Assembly (NCBI GenBank): GCA_019509685.1
Contig: JAEKLU010000170.1
Location: 1 to 5,056, forward strand
Source: Mesorhizobium sp.
GTDB lineage: Bacteria; Pseudomonadota; Alphaproteobacteria; Rhizobiales; Rhizobiaceae
DNA: 5,056 nucleotides
Reading direction: 5' to 3'
This document shows positions 1 to 5,056 of the stretch, piece after piece (the stretch's first letter is position 1; the number at the start of each line of letters is the position of its first letter). Under the pieces are notes generated by a model, which saw only the letters and a program-made list of their open reading frames with translations, searched no databases and was not told the origin of the DNA. The position numbers and the translations under genes were made by a program.

Positions 1-264
1 AATTGAACGCCTGGCCCTGTTGGGAGGTCGCATAGTGAGGCGATTGGCCGAAACGCTCCTTACTTCGTCATTCTATGGCGGAGCAAGGAGCGAAGCGACG
101 CAGCGCAGACCATAGAATCCATGCCGTGACGCTAACGTGTTGCAACGGTTAAGTATTCTGCTCCGCCGCGCCTACGTTCAAAGTCACGGAATGGATCCTC
201 GGGTCAAGCCCGAGGATGACGAGGCGATGGGGCGTTTCGGTCAACCAATCCGCCACGTAGCGCT
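1..264. other. Left-edge intergenic region without a supportable gene
   Basis: This stretch lies 3' of the minus-strand hydroxylase gene. The only open frame entering from the left edge is plus-strand frame 2, which closes at the TAG at 113-115. Its last third reads through the stem-loop repeats, so I do not call it a gene, though it could be the tail of a gene outside the window. From about 54 to 217 the sequence is built of nested inverted repeats, listed separately. No T-rich tract follows any of these stems in the minus-strand direction, so I see no convincing intrinsic terminator for the hydroxylase gene. Confidence 0.6.
54..217. repeat. Intergenic stem-loop mosaic, rhizobial repeat-like
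   Basis: Four inverted repeats are packed together. Bases 54-60 pair with 86-92 (CGCTCCT/AGGAGCG). Bases 70-78 pair with 110-118 (ATTCTATGG/CCATAGAAT). Bases 115-130 pair imperfectly with 183-198 (14 of 16 positions). Bases 195-203 pair with 209-217 (ATCCTCGGG/CCCGAGGAT, 5-nt loop). The modular arrangement resembles the palindromic mosaic elements dispersed between genes in rhizobia, such as the RIME elements. Assignment to a named family is inference, because only one copy is visible here. The element sits at the 3' end of the hydroxylase gene, where folding of the transcript could affect mRNA stability or termination. Confidence 0.6.
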
Positions 265-1527
265 TCAGATCGCCTCACCCTTCAACAGCCTTGGCGTATC
301 GCTCGACAACCCTGACGCCTGGCGGATGAAGAACTCCTTCAGCCTGGGCATGCGCTCGACGAGGCCGAGGCCGATGTCGCGCACGGCGCGCAGCGGGTTG
401 ATGTCGTTGGAGAACAAGCGGTTCAACACGTCGGTGGTGATGCCCATCTGCAGCGTGTCGAAGCGGCGCCATTGCTGGTATCGTTCCAGCACATCGAGCG
501 CGCCGATGTCCTGGCCCAGCCGGTCGGCTTCGACCACGACTTCGGCCAAAGCGGCGACATCCTTGAAGCCGAGGTTGAGGCCCTGGCCGGCGATCGGGTG
601 GATGCCATGCGCGGCGTCGCCGGCCAGCGCGATGCGTGGCGCGACGAAGGCGCGGGCGAGCGTCAGGCCAAGCGGCCAGGCGCGGGGTTTGTCGACGACA
701 CGGATTTCACCCAGCTTCAGGCCAAAACGCTGCTCGAGCTCATGCTCGAAGACGAAGTCGTCGCCGTCGACAAGTTTCCGGGCGTCCTCGGCGCGCTCGA
801 CCCAGACGAGCGACGAGCGGTTGGTGCCGTCCTTGCCGGGCTTCAGCGGCAGCGTGGCGAAAGGCCCGGCGGGCAGGAAATGTTCCTCGGCGCGGCCGTT
901 ATGCGGGCGCTCATGCGCGACGGTGCAGACGATGCCGGACTGGCCGTATTCCCATTTGATGGTTTTGATGCCGGCCATGTCGCGCAATTTCGAATTGACG
1001 CCATCGGCGGCGACGAGCAGCCGCGCCTTCAGCGTCGTGCCATCGGCGAGATGCACGGTGACGCCGGCGCCGTTGGTGTCGAAGCCGCTGACCGCCATGC
1101 CCGCGATGATATCGATGCCGAGCTTTTCGGCGCGCCGGCGCAGCGCGCCGTTCAAGTCCCGGTTGGCGACCATATGGGCGAAGGGCTCGCCGGGCGCGAC
1201 CTCGCCATCGAAGGTCAAGAACACCGGACGCACCGGATCGGCGGCGCGCGAGTCGGTGATGATCATCTCGGTGATCGCCTGCGCTTCCGGCGCGATCTCG
1301 TCCCAGACGCCGAGCTGCTCCAGCATGCGGCAGGCCGCGGCGGCGATCGCCGAGGCGCGGCCGTCCTTTTGCCAGACACCGGCGGGCGCCGCATCGACTA
1401 TGGCAATGGCGAGGCCGGGGCGCGCCTGTTTCAGCGATACGGCCGCGGTAAGGCCGACATAGCCGGCGCCGGCAATCAGCACATCGAGCGATGTCTCGCT
1501 TGCTCCGTTCGCCTTGCGGTCGACCAT
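265..1527 (-). CDS. Ubiquinone biosynthesis hydroxylase, UbiH/UbiF/VisC/COQ6 family FAD monooxygenase
   Basis: This 420-residue class A flavoprotein monooxygenase is predicted to hydroxylate the aromatic ring of a polyprenylated ubiquinone precursor, using NAD(P)H and O2, at the inner face of the cytoplasmic membrane. The N-terminal Rossmann FAD motif GAGYVG is at residues 20-25. The central DG motif (AADGVNSKLR) is at 173-182. The GD motif (GDAAH, 303-307) runs into HPIAGQGLNLGFKD (310-323), which fits the UbiH-family signature for FAD ribose binding. Length is normal for the family (about 390-420). I chose the start at 1527 because AAAGGA (1535-1540) lies 7 nt upstream; an in-frame extension to 1611 has no ribosome binding site. 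The gene is divergent from tesB and appears monocistronic here. Family membership is firm. Which ring carbon it hydroxylates (UbiH-, UbiF- or UbiL-like) cannot be read from motifs, so no symbol is given. Confidence 0.93.
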   Translation of the reverse strand: MVDRKANGASETSLDVLIAGAGYVGLTAAVSLKQARPGLAIAIVDAAPAGVWQKDGRASAIAAAACRMLEQLGVWDEIAPEAQAITEMIITDSRAADPVRPVFLTFDGEVAPGEPFAHMVANRDLNGALRRRAEKLGIDIIAGMAVSGFDTNGAGVTVHLADGTTLKARLLVAADGVNSKLRDMAGIKTIKWEYGQSGIVCTVAHERPHNGRAEEHFLPAGPFATLPLKPGKDGTNRSSLVWVERAEDARKLVDGDDFVFEHELEQRFGLKLGEIRVVDKPRAWPLGLTLARAFVAPRIALAGDAAHGIHPIAGQGLNLGFKDVAALAEVVVEADRLGQDIGALDVLERYQQWRRFDTLQMGITTDVLNRLFSNDINPLRAVRDIGLGLVERMPRLKEFFIRQASGLSSDTPRLLKGEAI

Positions 1528-1629
1528 CGCATCATCCTTTCGCGGCTTTGGCCGGCTGTCGTTCCAGCCTTGACTGCCCGAGCGTCCTGTCCGAAACCGG
1601 CCATGGCACATCTTTGAGGGATTTCAAAC
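1528..1629. promoter_or_regulatory. Divergent intergenic region between hydroxylase and tesB
   Basis: The 102 bp between the two start codons must hold the 5' signals of both genes unless transcription starts inside a neighbour. On the plus strand CTTGAC (1569-1574) matches the -35 hexamer favoured by alphaproteobacterial housekeeping sigma factors, but no good -10 element lies 16-18 nt further on. No convincing promoter is visible on the minus strand. The tesB ribosome binding site GAGGG is at 1616-1620. Confidence 0.35.
1535..1540 (-). promoter_or_regulatory. Ribosome binding site deciding the hydroxylase start
   Basis: On the minus strand the bases read AAAGGA, 7 nt before the ATG at 1527-1525. 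The upstream in-frame ATG at 1611 has no purine-rich element before it, and using it would add a 28-residue basic, unconserved-looking leader ahead of the FAD-binding strand. Confidence 0.7.
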
Positions 1630-2493
1630 ATGACCGCGGCGATGGACGAGCTTCTCGGCATTCTCGACCTCGAGCAGCTCGAACACAATCTGTATCGTGG
1701 TCGCAGCCCCAAGCTCGATTGGCAACGCGTGTTCGGCGGCCAGACCATCGCCCAGGCGCTGGTTGCCGCGCAGCGCACGGTCGAGCCGGAGCGCCACGTG
1801 CACTCGCTGCATGGTTACTTCATGCGCCCCGGCGACACCAAGCTGCCGATCGTCTACGAGGTCGACCGCATCCGCGACGGCGGCTCCTTCACCACGCGCC
1901 GGGTGGTGGCGATCCAGCACGGCCAGGCGATCTTTTCGCTGGAAGCGTCGTTCCAGCAGGACGAAGTCGGGCTTGAGCACCAGTTCCCGATGCCGCGCGA
2001 CGTGCCGGCGCCGGACACGCTTCTGTCGCAGCGCGAACTGCTCGGCAAATTCGGCGAGGCGGTGCCGGAAGGCATCAAGCGCTACTGGGAACGCGACCGG
2101 CCGATCGAGATGAAGCCGGTGATGCTCAAGCACTATACAAGCCGCGAGAAGCTGGAGCCCGAACAGAACATCTGGATCCGCACCACCGGGCCCGTGCCGG
2201 AAGACCGCGCCATCCAGGCGGCCGTGCTTGCCTATCTCTCCGATATGACGCTGCTCGACACCTCGACCTTCGCGCATGGCCGCGCCATCTTCGATCGCGA
2301 CATCCAGGCGGCAAGCCTCGACCATGCGATGTGGTTCCATCGCAGCCATTCGCTGGACGACTGGATCCTTTACACGCAGGACAGCCCGTCGACGCAGGGC
2401 TCGCGCGGCTTTACCCGCGGTTCGCTGTTCGCGCGCGACGGAACCCTTATCGCCTCGGTCGCCCAGGAAGGGCTCATCCGCCTGAAGCGATGA
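1630..2493 (+). CDS. tesB: Acyl-CoA thioesterase II (TesB)
   Basis: This 287-residue double-hotdog thioesterase hydrolyses acyl-CoA, typically medium to long chain, to free fatty acid and CoA in the cytoplasm. It aligns along its whole length with E. coli TesB (286 residues). The first hotdog contains VFGGQ (34-38), HSLHGYFMRPGD (58-69) and SFTTRRV (86-92). The second contains WIRTTGPVP (182-190), DHAMWFHR (231-238) and QEG (279-281). The E. coli catalytic triad Asp204/Thr228/Gln278 maps to Asp205/Ser229/Gln279, so the threonine is conservatively replaced by serine. The start at 1630 follows GAGGG by 9 nt; an ATG five codons later (1645) lacks a ribosome binding site. The gene is followed by a 246-bp gap and glnK on the same strand, but glnK has its own promoter signals, so an operon is unlikely. 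The natural substrate in this organism is unknown. Confidence 0.95.
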   Translation: MTAAMDELLGILDLEQLEHNLYRGRSPKLDWQRVFGGQTIAQALVAAQRTVEPERHVHSLHGYFMRPGDTKLPIVYEVDRIRDGGSFTTRRVVAIQHGQAIFSLEASFQQDEVGLEHQFPMPRDVPAPDTLLSQRELLGKFGEAVPEGIKRYWERDRPIEMKPVMLKHYTSREKLEPEQNIWIRTTGPVPEDRAIQAAVLAYLSDMTLLDTSTFAHGRAIFDRDIQAASLDHAMWFHRSHSLDDWILYTQDSPSTQGSRGFTRGSLFARDGTLIASVAQEGLIRLKR

Positions 2494-2520
2494 GTCGCTT
2501 CGAATCGACGCCCACTAAAC

Positions 2521-2550
2521 AGGCATTTCTCAAATTCTGCCTATTTCTTA
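2521..2550 (+). terminator. Weak candidate terminator after tesB
   Basis: AGGCA (2521-2525) and TGCCT (2538-2542) form a 5-bp stem with a 12-nt loop, followed by ATTTCTTA. The stem is short and the T-tract is interrupted. A second hairpin (GAAGCGA 2484-2490 with TCGCTTC 2495-2501, 4-nt loop) spans the tesB stop codon but has no T-tract. Either could slow or end tesB transcription, and neither is a strong intrinsic terminator. Confidence 0.22.
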
Positions 2551-2572
2551 ATCAGTTGTCGCCTCGCACCCA

Positions 2573-2589
2573 CGCACGAAAACCGTGCA
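2573..2589 (+). promoter_or_regulatory. Candidate NtrC binding site (enhancer) for glnK-amtB
   Basis: The dyad GCAC-N7-GTGC (half-sites 2574-2577 and 2585-2588) has the core bases and exact spacing of the NtrC consensus TGCACC-N5-GGTGCA. The outer and innermost positions match less well. Its centre is about 87 bp upstream of the transcription start predicted from the sigma-54 element, a normal distance for an NtrC enhancer. A lone extra half-site, GCACC, lies at 2566-2570. The functional assignment is inferred from consensus, spacing and the nitrogen-control genes downstream. Confidence 0.6.
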
Positions 2590-2640
2590 CGAGTCACTCA
2601 TCCCCTTTGTTTACAACAGGTTAACACCCCGTTTCGGCAA

Positions 2641-2657
2641 CTGGCACGGAGCTTGAA
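2641..2657 (+). promoter_or_regulatory. Sigma-54 (-24/-12) promoter of glnK-amtB
   Basis: CTGGCACGGAGCTTGAA matches the sigma-54 consensus YTGGCACGRNNNTTGCW at all defined positions but one: the C of the -12 GC is A here. The -24 GG is at 2643-2644 and the spacing to the -12 element (2655-2656) is exact. This places the start of transcription near 2667-2668 and gives a leader of about 72 nt before glnK. With the NtrC-like dyad upstream, it suggests induction under nitrogen limitation. Confidence 0.75.
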
Positions 2658-2733
2658 TCCTGCTGAGCACTCTCCGGCTCTCAGGGGGCGGCGAAGTCGT
2701 GCAAACGCGGGGGACCGCAACAGCAAAGGGTGA

Positions 2734-3078
<345 letters not shown>

Positions 3079-3109
3079 AGCGGCGAACACCAATTCAACG
3101 GAGAGTTCA

Positions 3110-4462
3110 ATGACTATTCCTTCCACCTTGAAGACGACAGGGCGCGCGGCCGCTTCGCTCGCTCTGGTAGCGCTAAGCACCGTCGCTGCCTTCGCGCAGG
3201 AAGCCGCCCCAGCTGCTACCGCCGCGGCGCCGGCCACGCCGGCACCCGTGCTCGATACCGGCAACACCGCCTGGATGCTGACCTCGACCGCGCTGGTGCT
3301 GATGATGACCATCCCGGGCCTGGCGCTGTTTTACGGCGGCATGGTGCGCAAGAAGAACGTGCTCGCCACCATCATGCAGAGCTTCGCCATCACCTGCCTG
3401 GTGACGGTGCTGTGGTTCATCATCGGCTATTCGCTGGCCTTCACGACCAATGATTCCCCCGGCCTGAATGCCTATATCGGCGGCTTCTCGAGGCTCTTCC
3501 ACCACGGCATCACCGTCTCGACGCTGTGGTTGCCGGGCGTGTCGAATATTCCTGAATTCGTCTTCTCGATGTTCCAGATGACGTTCGCCATCATCACGCC
3601 GGCGCTGATTGCGGGCGCCTTTGCCGAGCGTATGAAATTCTCGGCGCTGCTTCTCTTCATGGGGCTGTGGCTGGTGTTCGTCTACGCGCCGATCGCCCAT
3701 TGGGTGTGGGGTGGCGGCTTCCTCGGCTCGGCCGGCGTTCTCGACTTCGCCGGCGGCACGGTCGTTCACATCAACGCCGGTGTCGCGGGCCTGGTCTGCG
3801 CGCTGGTGCTTGGCAAGCGCGAAGGCTACGGCACCACCAACATGGCGCCGCACAACCTGGTCTATTCGGTCATCGGCGCCTCGCTGCTGTGGGTCGGCTG
3901 GTTCGGCTTCAACGCCGGTTCGGAACTCGCCGCCGACGGCCTTGCGGGCGCGGCTATGATGAACACGCAGGTCGCCACGGCGGCCGCGGCCTTGGCCTGG
4001 ATGTTCGCCGAATGGATCGTCGCCAAGAAGCCTTCCGTGCTCGGCATCATCTCGGGCGCCGTCGCCGGCCTCGTCGCGGTGACGCCTGCTTCCGGCTTCG
4101 TCAACCCGACCGGCGCCTTCATCGTCGGCATCCTTGCCGGCGTCATCTGCTACCTCTCGGCGGTGAAGCTCAAGCATGCGCTGGGCTATGACGACTCGCT
4201 CGACGCCTTCGGCGTGCATGGCATCGGCGGCATCGTCGGCGCTTTGCTCACCGGCGCGCTCGCCGATCCGGCGATCAATGCGCTCGGCAAGGACGCTTCG
4301 GTCGGCAAGCAGCTCTATGGCATCGCCTTCACCATCCTGTGGACGGCGGTTGCCACCTTCGTGATCCTCTACATCGTCAAGGCGCTGGTCGGCCTGCGTC
4401 CGACGACTCAGGAAGAGGTCGAAGGCCTCGACATCTCCCAGCATGGCGAAGTGGTGCCGTAA
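3110..4462 (+). CDS. amtB: Ammonium transporter AmtB
   Basis: This 450-residue Amt/Mep/Rh channel forms trimers in the inner membrane and conducts ammonium into the cell. A signal peptide (about 1-29, ending AFA before Gln30) is followed by an Ala/Pro-rich stretch (31-47) and eleven predicted membrane helices (about 53-428). Every E. coli AmtB functional residue I checked is found at a constant offset of 52 from mature numbering: the periplasmic ammonium site Phe159, Trp200 and Ser271; the gate Phe267; the buried Asp212; and the twin pore histidines His220 and His370. The C-terminal tail EGLDISQHGE (438-447) matches the region that couples to GlnK. GGAG (3100-3103) lies 6 nt before the ATG. 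The gene is co-transcribed with glnK (31-bp gap). The N-terminus is longer than in E. coli because of the Ala/Pro segment. No damage is visible. Confidence 0.97.
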   Translation: MTIPSTLKTTGRAAASLALVALSTVAAFAQEAAPAATAAAPATPAPVLDTGNTAWMLTSTALVLMMTIPGLALFYGGMVRKKNVLATIMQSFAITCLVTVLWFIIGYSLAFTTNDSPGLNAYIGGFSRLFHHGITVSTLWLPGVSNIPEFVFSMFQMTFAIITPALIAGAFAERMKFSALLLFMGLWLVFVYAPIAHWVWGGGFLGSAGVLDFAGGTVVHINAGVAGLVCALVLGKREGYGTTNMAPHNLVYSVIGASLLWVGWFGFNAGSELAADGLAGAAMMNTQVATAAAALAWMFAEWIVAKKPSVLGIISGAVAGLVAVTPASGFVNPTGAFIVGILAGVICYLSAVKLKHALGYDDSLDAFGVHGIGGIVGALLTGALADPAINALGKDASVGKQLYGIAFTILWTAVATFVILYIVKALVGLRPTTQEEVEGLDISQHGEVVP

Positions 4463-4477
4463 GGCGCGCTTAACCTG

Positions 4478-4506
4478 GGGCCGGCGGATCCTCCTCCCGC
4501 CGGCCC
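4478..4506 (+). terminator. GC-rich hairpin downstream of amtB
   Basis: GGGCCGGCGG (4478-4487) pairs perfectly with CCGCCGGCCC (4497-4506) around a 9-nt loop, beginning 15 nt after the amtB stop codon. The sequence that follows (GAATTTCCCG) has only three consecutive T, so it is a poor intrinsic terminator. It may instead protect the 3' end of the amtB mRNA or be part of a small RNA. Confidence 0.5.
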
Positions 4507-4621
4507 GAATTTCCCGACACGAATTTCTTAACTCAGGTTCACTCCCAAGATCCCGTCGTGACGCTCTCGCAAGAGGCTCACGCCTTGAGGCCCGGAAGCC
4601 ATTCCGGGCCTCTTTTTTGTC
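4507..4621 (+). ncRNA. Possible small RNA or long amtB 3' UTR ending at a strong terminator
   Basis: A strong intrinsic terminator at 4587-4618 lies about 125-155 nt after the amtB stop with no open frame between, so some transcript must end there. Just before it is an imperfect hairpin: CGTGA 4557-4561 with TCACG 4578-4582, and CTCT 4564-4567 with AGAG 4572-4575. This hairpin-plus-terminator arrangement is typical of the 3' part of rhizobial small RNAs. The 5' end is not defined; it could begin upstream and include the 4478-4506 hairpin. No clear promoter is visible, so a processed amtB 3' UTR is an equal alternative. Confidence 0.3.
4587..4618 (+). terminator. Strong intrinsic terminator, copy 1
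   Basis: GAGGCCCGGAA (4587-4597) pairs perfectly with TTCCGGGCCTC (4602-4612) around the tetraloop GCCA, followed directly by six T (4613-4618). The 11-bp GC-rich stem with a T6 tract is a textbook Rho-independent terminator, probably the true end of glnK-amtB transcription or of a small RNA upstream. Confidence 0.9.
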
Positions 4622-4665
4622 AGCAAGCGAGCGGCCCGGAAGCCATTCCGGGCCTCTTTTTTGTC
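4589..4665 (+). repeat. Tandem direct repeat duplicating the terminator
   Basis: A 33-bp sequence occurs twice without a mismatch, at 4589-4621 and 4633-4665, separated by 11 bp. Each unit contains the full stem, GCCA loop, T6 tract and trailing GTC. The perfect identity of non-coding sequence points to a recent tandem duplication or to gene conversion between the copies. Confidence 0.92.
4631..4662 (+). terminator. Strong intrinsic terminator, copy 2
   Basis: GGCCCGGAA (4633-4641) pairs with TTCCGGGCC (4646-4654) around the same GCCA loop, followed by T6 (4657-4662). An outer G-C pair (4631/4656) is separated from the stem by a C-T mismatch, so this copy is slightly weaker than the first. 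It lies exactly 44 bp after the equivalent bases of copy 1. Confidence 0.88.
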
Positions 4666-4688
4666 GCAAGGATCGGCACGTGGCGTTT

Positions 4689-4708
4689 CGATCACATTCA
4701 CCTGATCG
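4689..4708. promoter_or_regulatory. Dyad CGATCA-N8-TGATCG, possible operator
   Basis: A perfect 6-bp inverted repeat with an 8-nt spacer lies about 92 bp before the start codon of the small secreted protein gene and just after the terminator pair. The position suits a regulator site for that gene. No regulator family can be named from the motif, and a dyad of this size can arise by chance. Confidence 0.25.
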
Positions 4709-4782
4709 CGGCAGCATGAAACGTTGGTCCCCGTGGCTCCGTACTGGGATAGCGAGCGCCAACGTGGTGCTCGCCAAACAAA

Positions 4783-4792
4783 AGGGAAGGAA
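4783..4792 (+). promoter_or_regulatory. Ribosome binding site of the small secreted protein
   Basis: The purine-rich run AGGGAAGGAA ends 7 nt before the ATG at 4800. It selects this start over the in-frame ATG at 4716, which has no such element and would place 28 polar and basic residues ahead of the signal peptide. Confidence 0.65.
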
Positions 4793-4799
4793 CTACCTG

Positions 4800-5056
4800 A
4801 TGAACTTCAAGAACATCTTTTTGGGAGCGATGGCTCTTTCGATGATCAGCGGCGTTGCACTTGCCGGTGCTCTCGATGAGCCGGACAACATGGCCCCATT
4901 CTTCACCGATTCCAGCATGAAGACCATGAAGCCGGAAGCCGACTTCAAGGCGGCCTGGGCTTCGACGGCCAAGGACAAGCAGGACAAGATGATGAAGGAG
5001 TGCCAGGACGCGGCGATGAGCAAGCCTCACGCCGAGTTCTGCGCCAACCTGATGGC
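4800..5056 (+). CDS. Small secreted protein of unknown function (partial, runs off the right edge)
   Basis: Eighty-five codons are visible and the frame is still open at the window end. Residues 1-22 form a typical Sec signal peptide: Asn-Phe-Lys at the start, a hydrophobic core, and ALA at 20-22 before Gly23. The mature part is hydrophilic and rich in Lys, Asp, Met and Ala (for example MKTMKPEADF 40-49 and AKDKQDKMMKE 57-67), looks largely helical, and has two cysteines (Cys68, Cys81) that could form a disulfide in the periplasm. I see no catalytic motif and do not recognise the family. The gene follows a double terminator, so it is probably transcribed independently of amtB. A periplasmic or exported role is inferred from the signal peptide alone. 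Confidence 0.75.
   Translation, partial: MNFKNIFLGAMALSMISGVALAGALDEPDNMAPFFTDSSMKTMKPEADFKAAWASTAKDKQDKMMKECQDAAMSKPHAEFCANLM

Larger units (their letters stand above)
4463..4799 (+). other. Intergenic region after amtB with hairpins and duplicated terminator
   Basis: This 337-bp gap has no convincing complete gene. In order it holds a GC-rich 10-bp hairpin (4478-4506), an AT-richer linker (4507-4556), an imperfect hairpin (4557-4582), two identical terminator hairpins with T6 tracts (4587-4618 and 4631-4662), a dyad CGATCA-N8-TGATCG (4689-4708), and the leader of the gene at 4800. In that leader ACGTTGG (4721-4727) could pair with CCAACGT (4759-4765). An ATG at 4716 is in frame with the gene at 4800 but is not the preferred start. 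No clear -35/-10 promoter is visible for the gene at 4800. Confidence 0.6.

Noticed and set aside
2..115. Open frame entering from the left edge and ending at a TAG at 113-115
   Set aside because: It is too short to judge, and its last third is the repeat element. No motif supports a gene end, although one cannot be excluded.
1528..1611. N-terminal extension of the hydroxylase to an ATG at 1611
   Set aside because: There is no ribosome binding site at that ATG, whereas AAAGGA is well placed for 1527. The extra 28 residues are basic and precede the usual FAD-binding N-terminus.
472..1617. Long plus-strand open frame (381 codons), and another at 137-1462, opposite the hydroxylase gene
   Set aside because: Both lie antisense to a gene with complete FAD-monooxygenase motifs. 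Their translations are Arg/Ala/Gly-rich without recognisable motifs, as expected for shadow frames in high-GC DNA.
1624..2349. Minus-strand open frame of 241 codons opposite tesB
   Set aside because: tesB on the plus strand aligns along its full length with E. coli TesB including the catalytic residues, so the antisense frame is a by-product.
2484..2501. Perfect 7-bp hairpin spanning the tesB stop codon
   Set aside because: No T-tract follows, and part of the stem is coding sequence, so it does not qualify as an intrinsic terminator by itself.
4589..4665. Two direct repeats with a spacer, considered as a CRISPR fragment
   Set aside because: Only two units exist with an 11-bp spacer, and each unit is a complete terminator hairpin with a T6 tract. 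There are no cas genes nearby.
3173..4777. 534-codon minus-strand open frame opposite amtB and its downstream region
   Set aside because: It mirrors amtB codon structure, its translation is dominated by Arg, Asp, Gly and His with no domain, and it crosses both terminators. It is a shadow frame.
4716..4799. In-frame upstream start for the small secreted protein
   Set aside because: It would bury a clear signal peptide behind 28 residues, and it lacks the purine-rich element that precedes the ATG at 4800.

Overview
The window looks like a chromosomal segment of a rhizobial alphaproteobacterium (order Hyphomicrobiales), most likely Mesorhizobium or a close relative. The evidence is high GC with strong GC bias at third codon positions, glnK-amtB preceded by tesB, and a stem-loop repeat mosaic of the kind common in rhizobial intergenic DNA. 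The genus is inferred from general resemblance, not from a database match.

Layout. Bases 1-264 hold no supportable gene but contain nested inverted repeats (about 54-217). Bases 265-1527 (minus strand) encode a UbiH/UbiF/COQ6-type FAD monooxygenase. It is divergent from tesB (1630-2493, plus), an acyl-CoA thioesterase II, with a 102-bp gap between the starts. A 246-bp AT-richer gap follows, holding a candidate NtrC dyad (2573-2589) and a near-consensus sigma-54 promoter (2641-2657). These would drive glnK (2740-3078) and amtB (3110-4462). The 337-bp gap after amtB contains a GC-rich hairpin, a second hairpin, and a strong intrinsic terminator present as two exact 33-bp copies 44 bp apart. The gap may include a small RNA. 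A short secreted protein of unknown function starts at 4800 and runs off the right edge.

How the genes work together. glnK and amtB form the standard ammonium uptake and control pair. AmtB conducts ammonium, and GlnK, a PII protein with the uridylylation tyrosine Tyr51, plugs the channel when nitrogen is sufficient. The NtrC/sigma-54 signals match expression under nitrogen limitation. The hydroxylase belongs to ubiquinone biosynthesis and TesB to acyl-CoA turnover. Neither has an obvious mechanistic link to nitrogen, although tesB also sits beside glnK-amtB in E. coli.

I see no wholly new system. The most open parts are the amtB 3' region with its duplicated terminator and possible small RNA, and the unassigned secreted protein with its upstream dyad.
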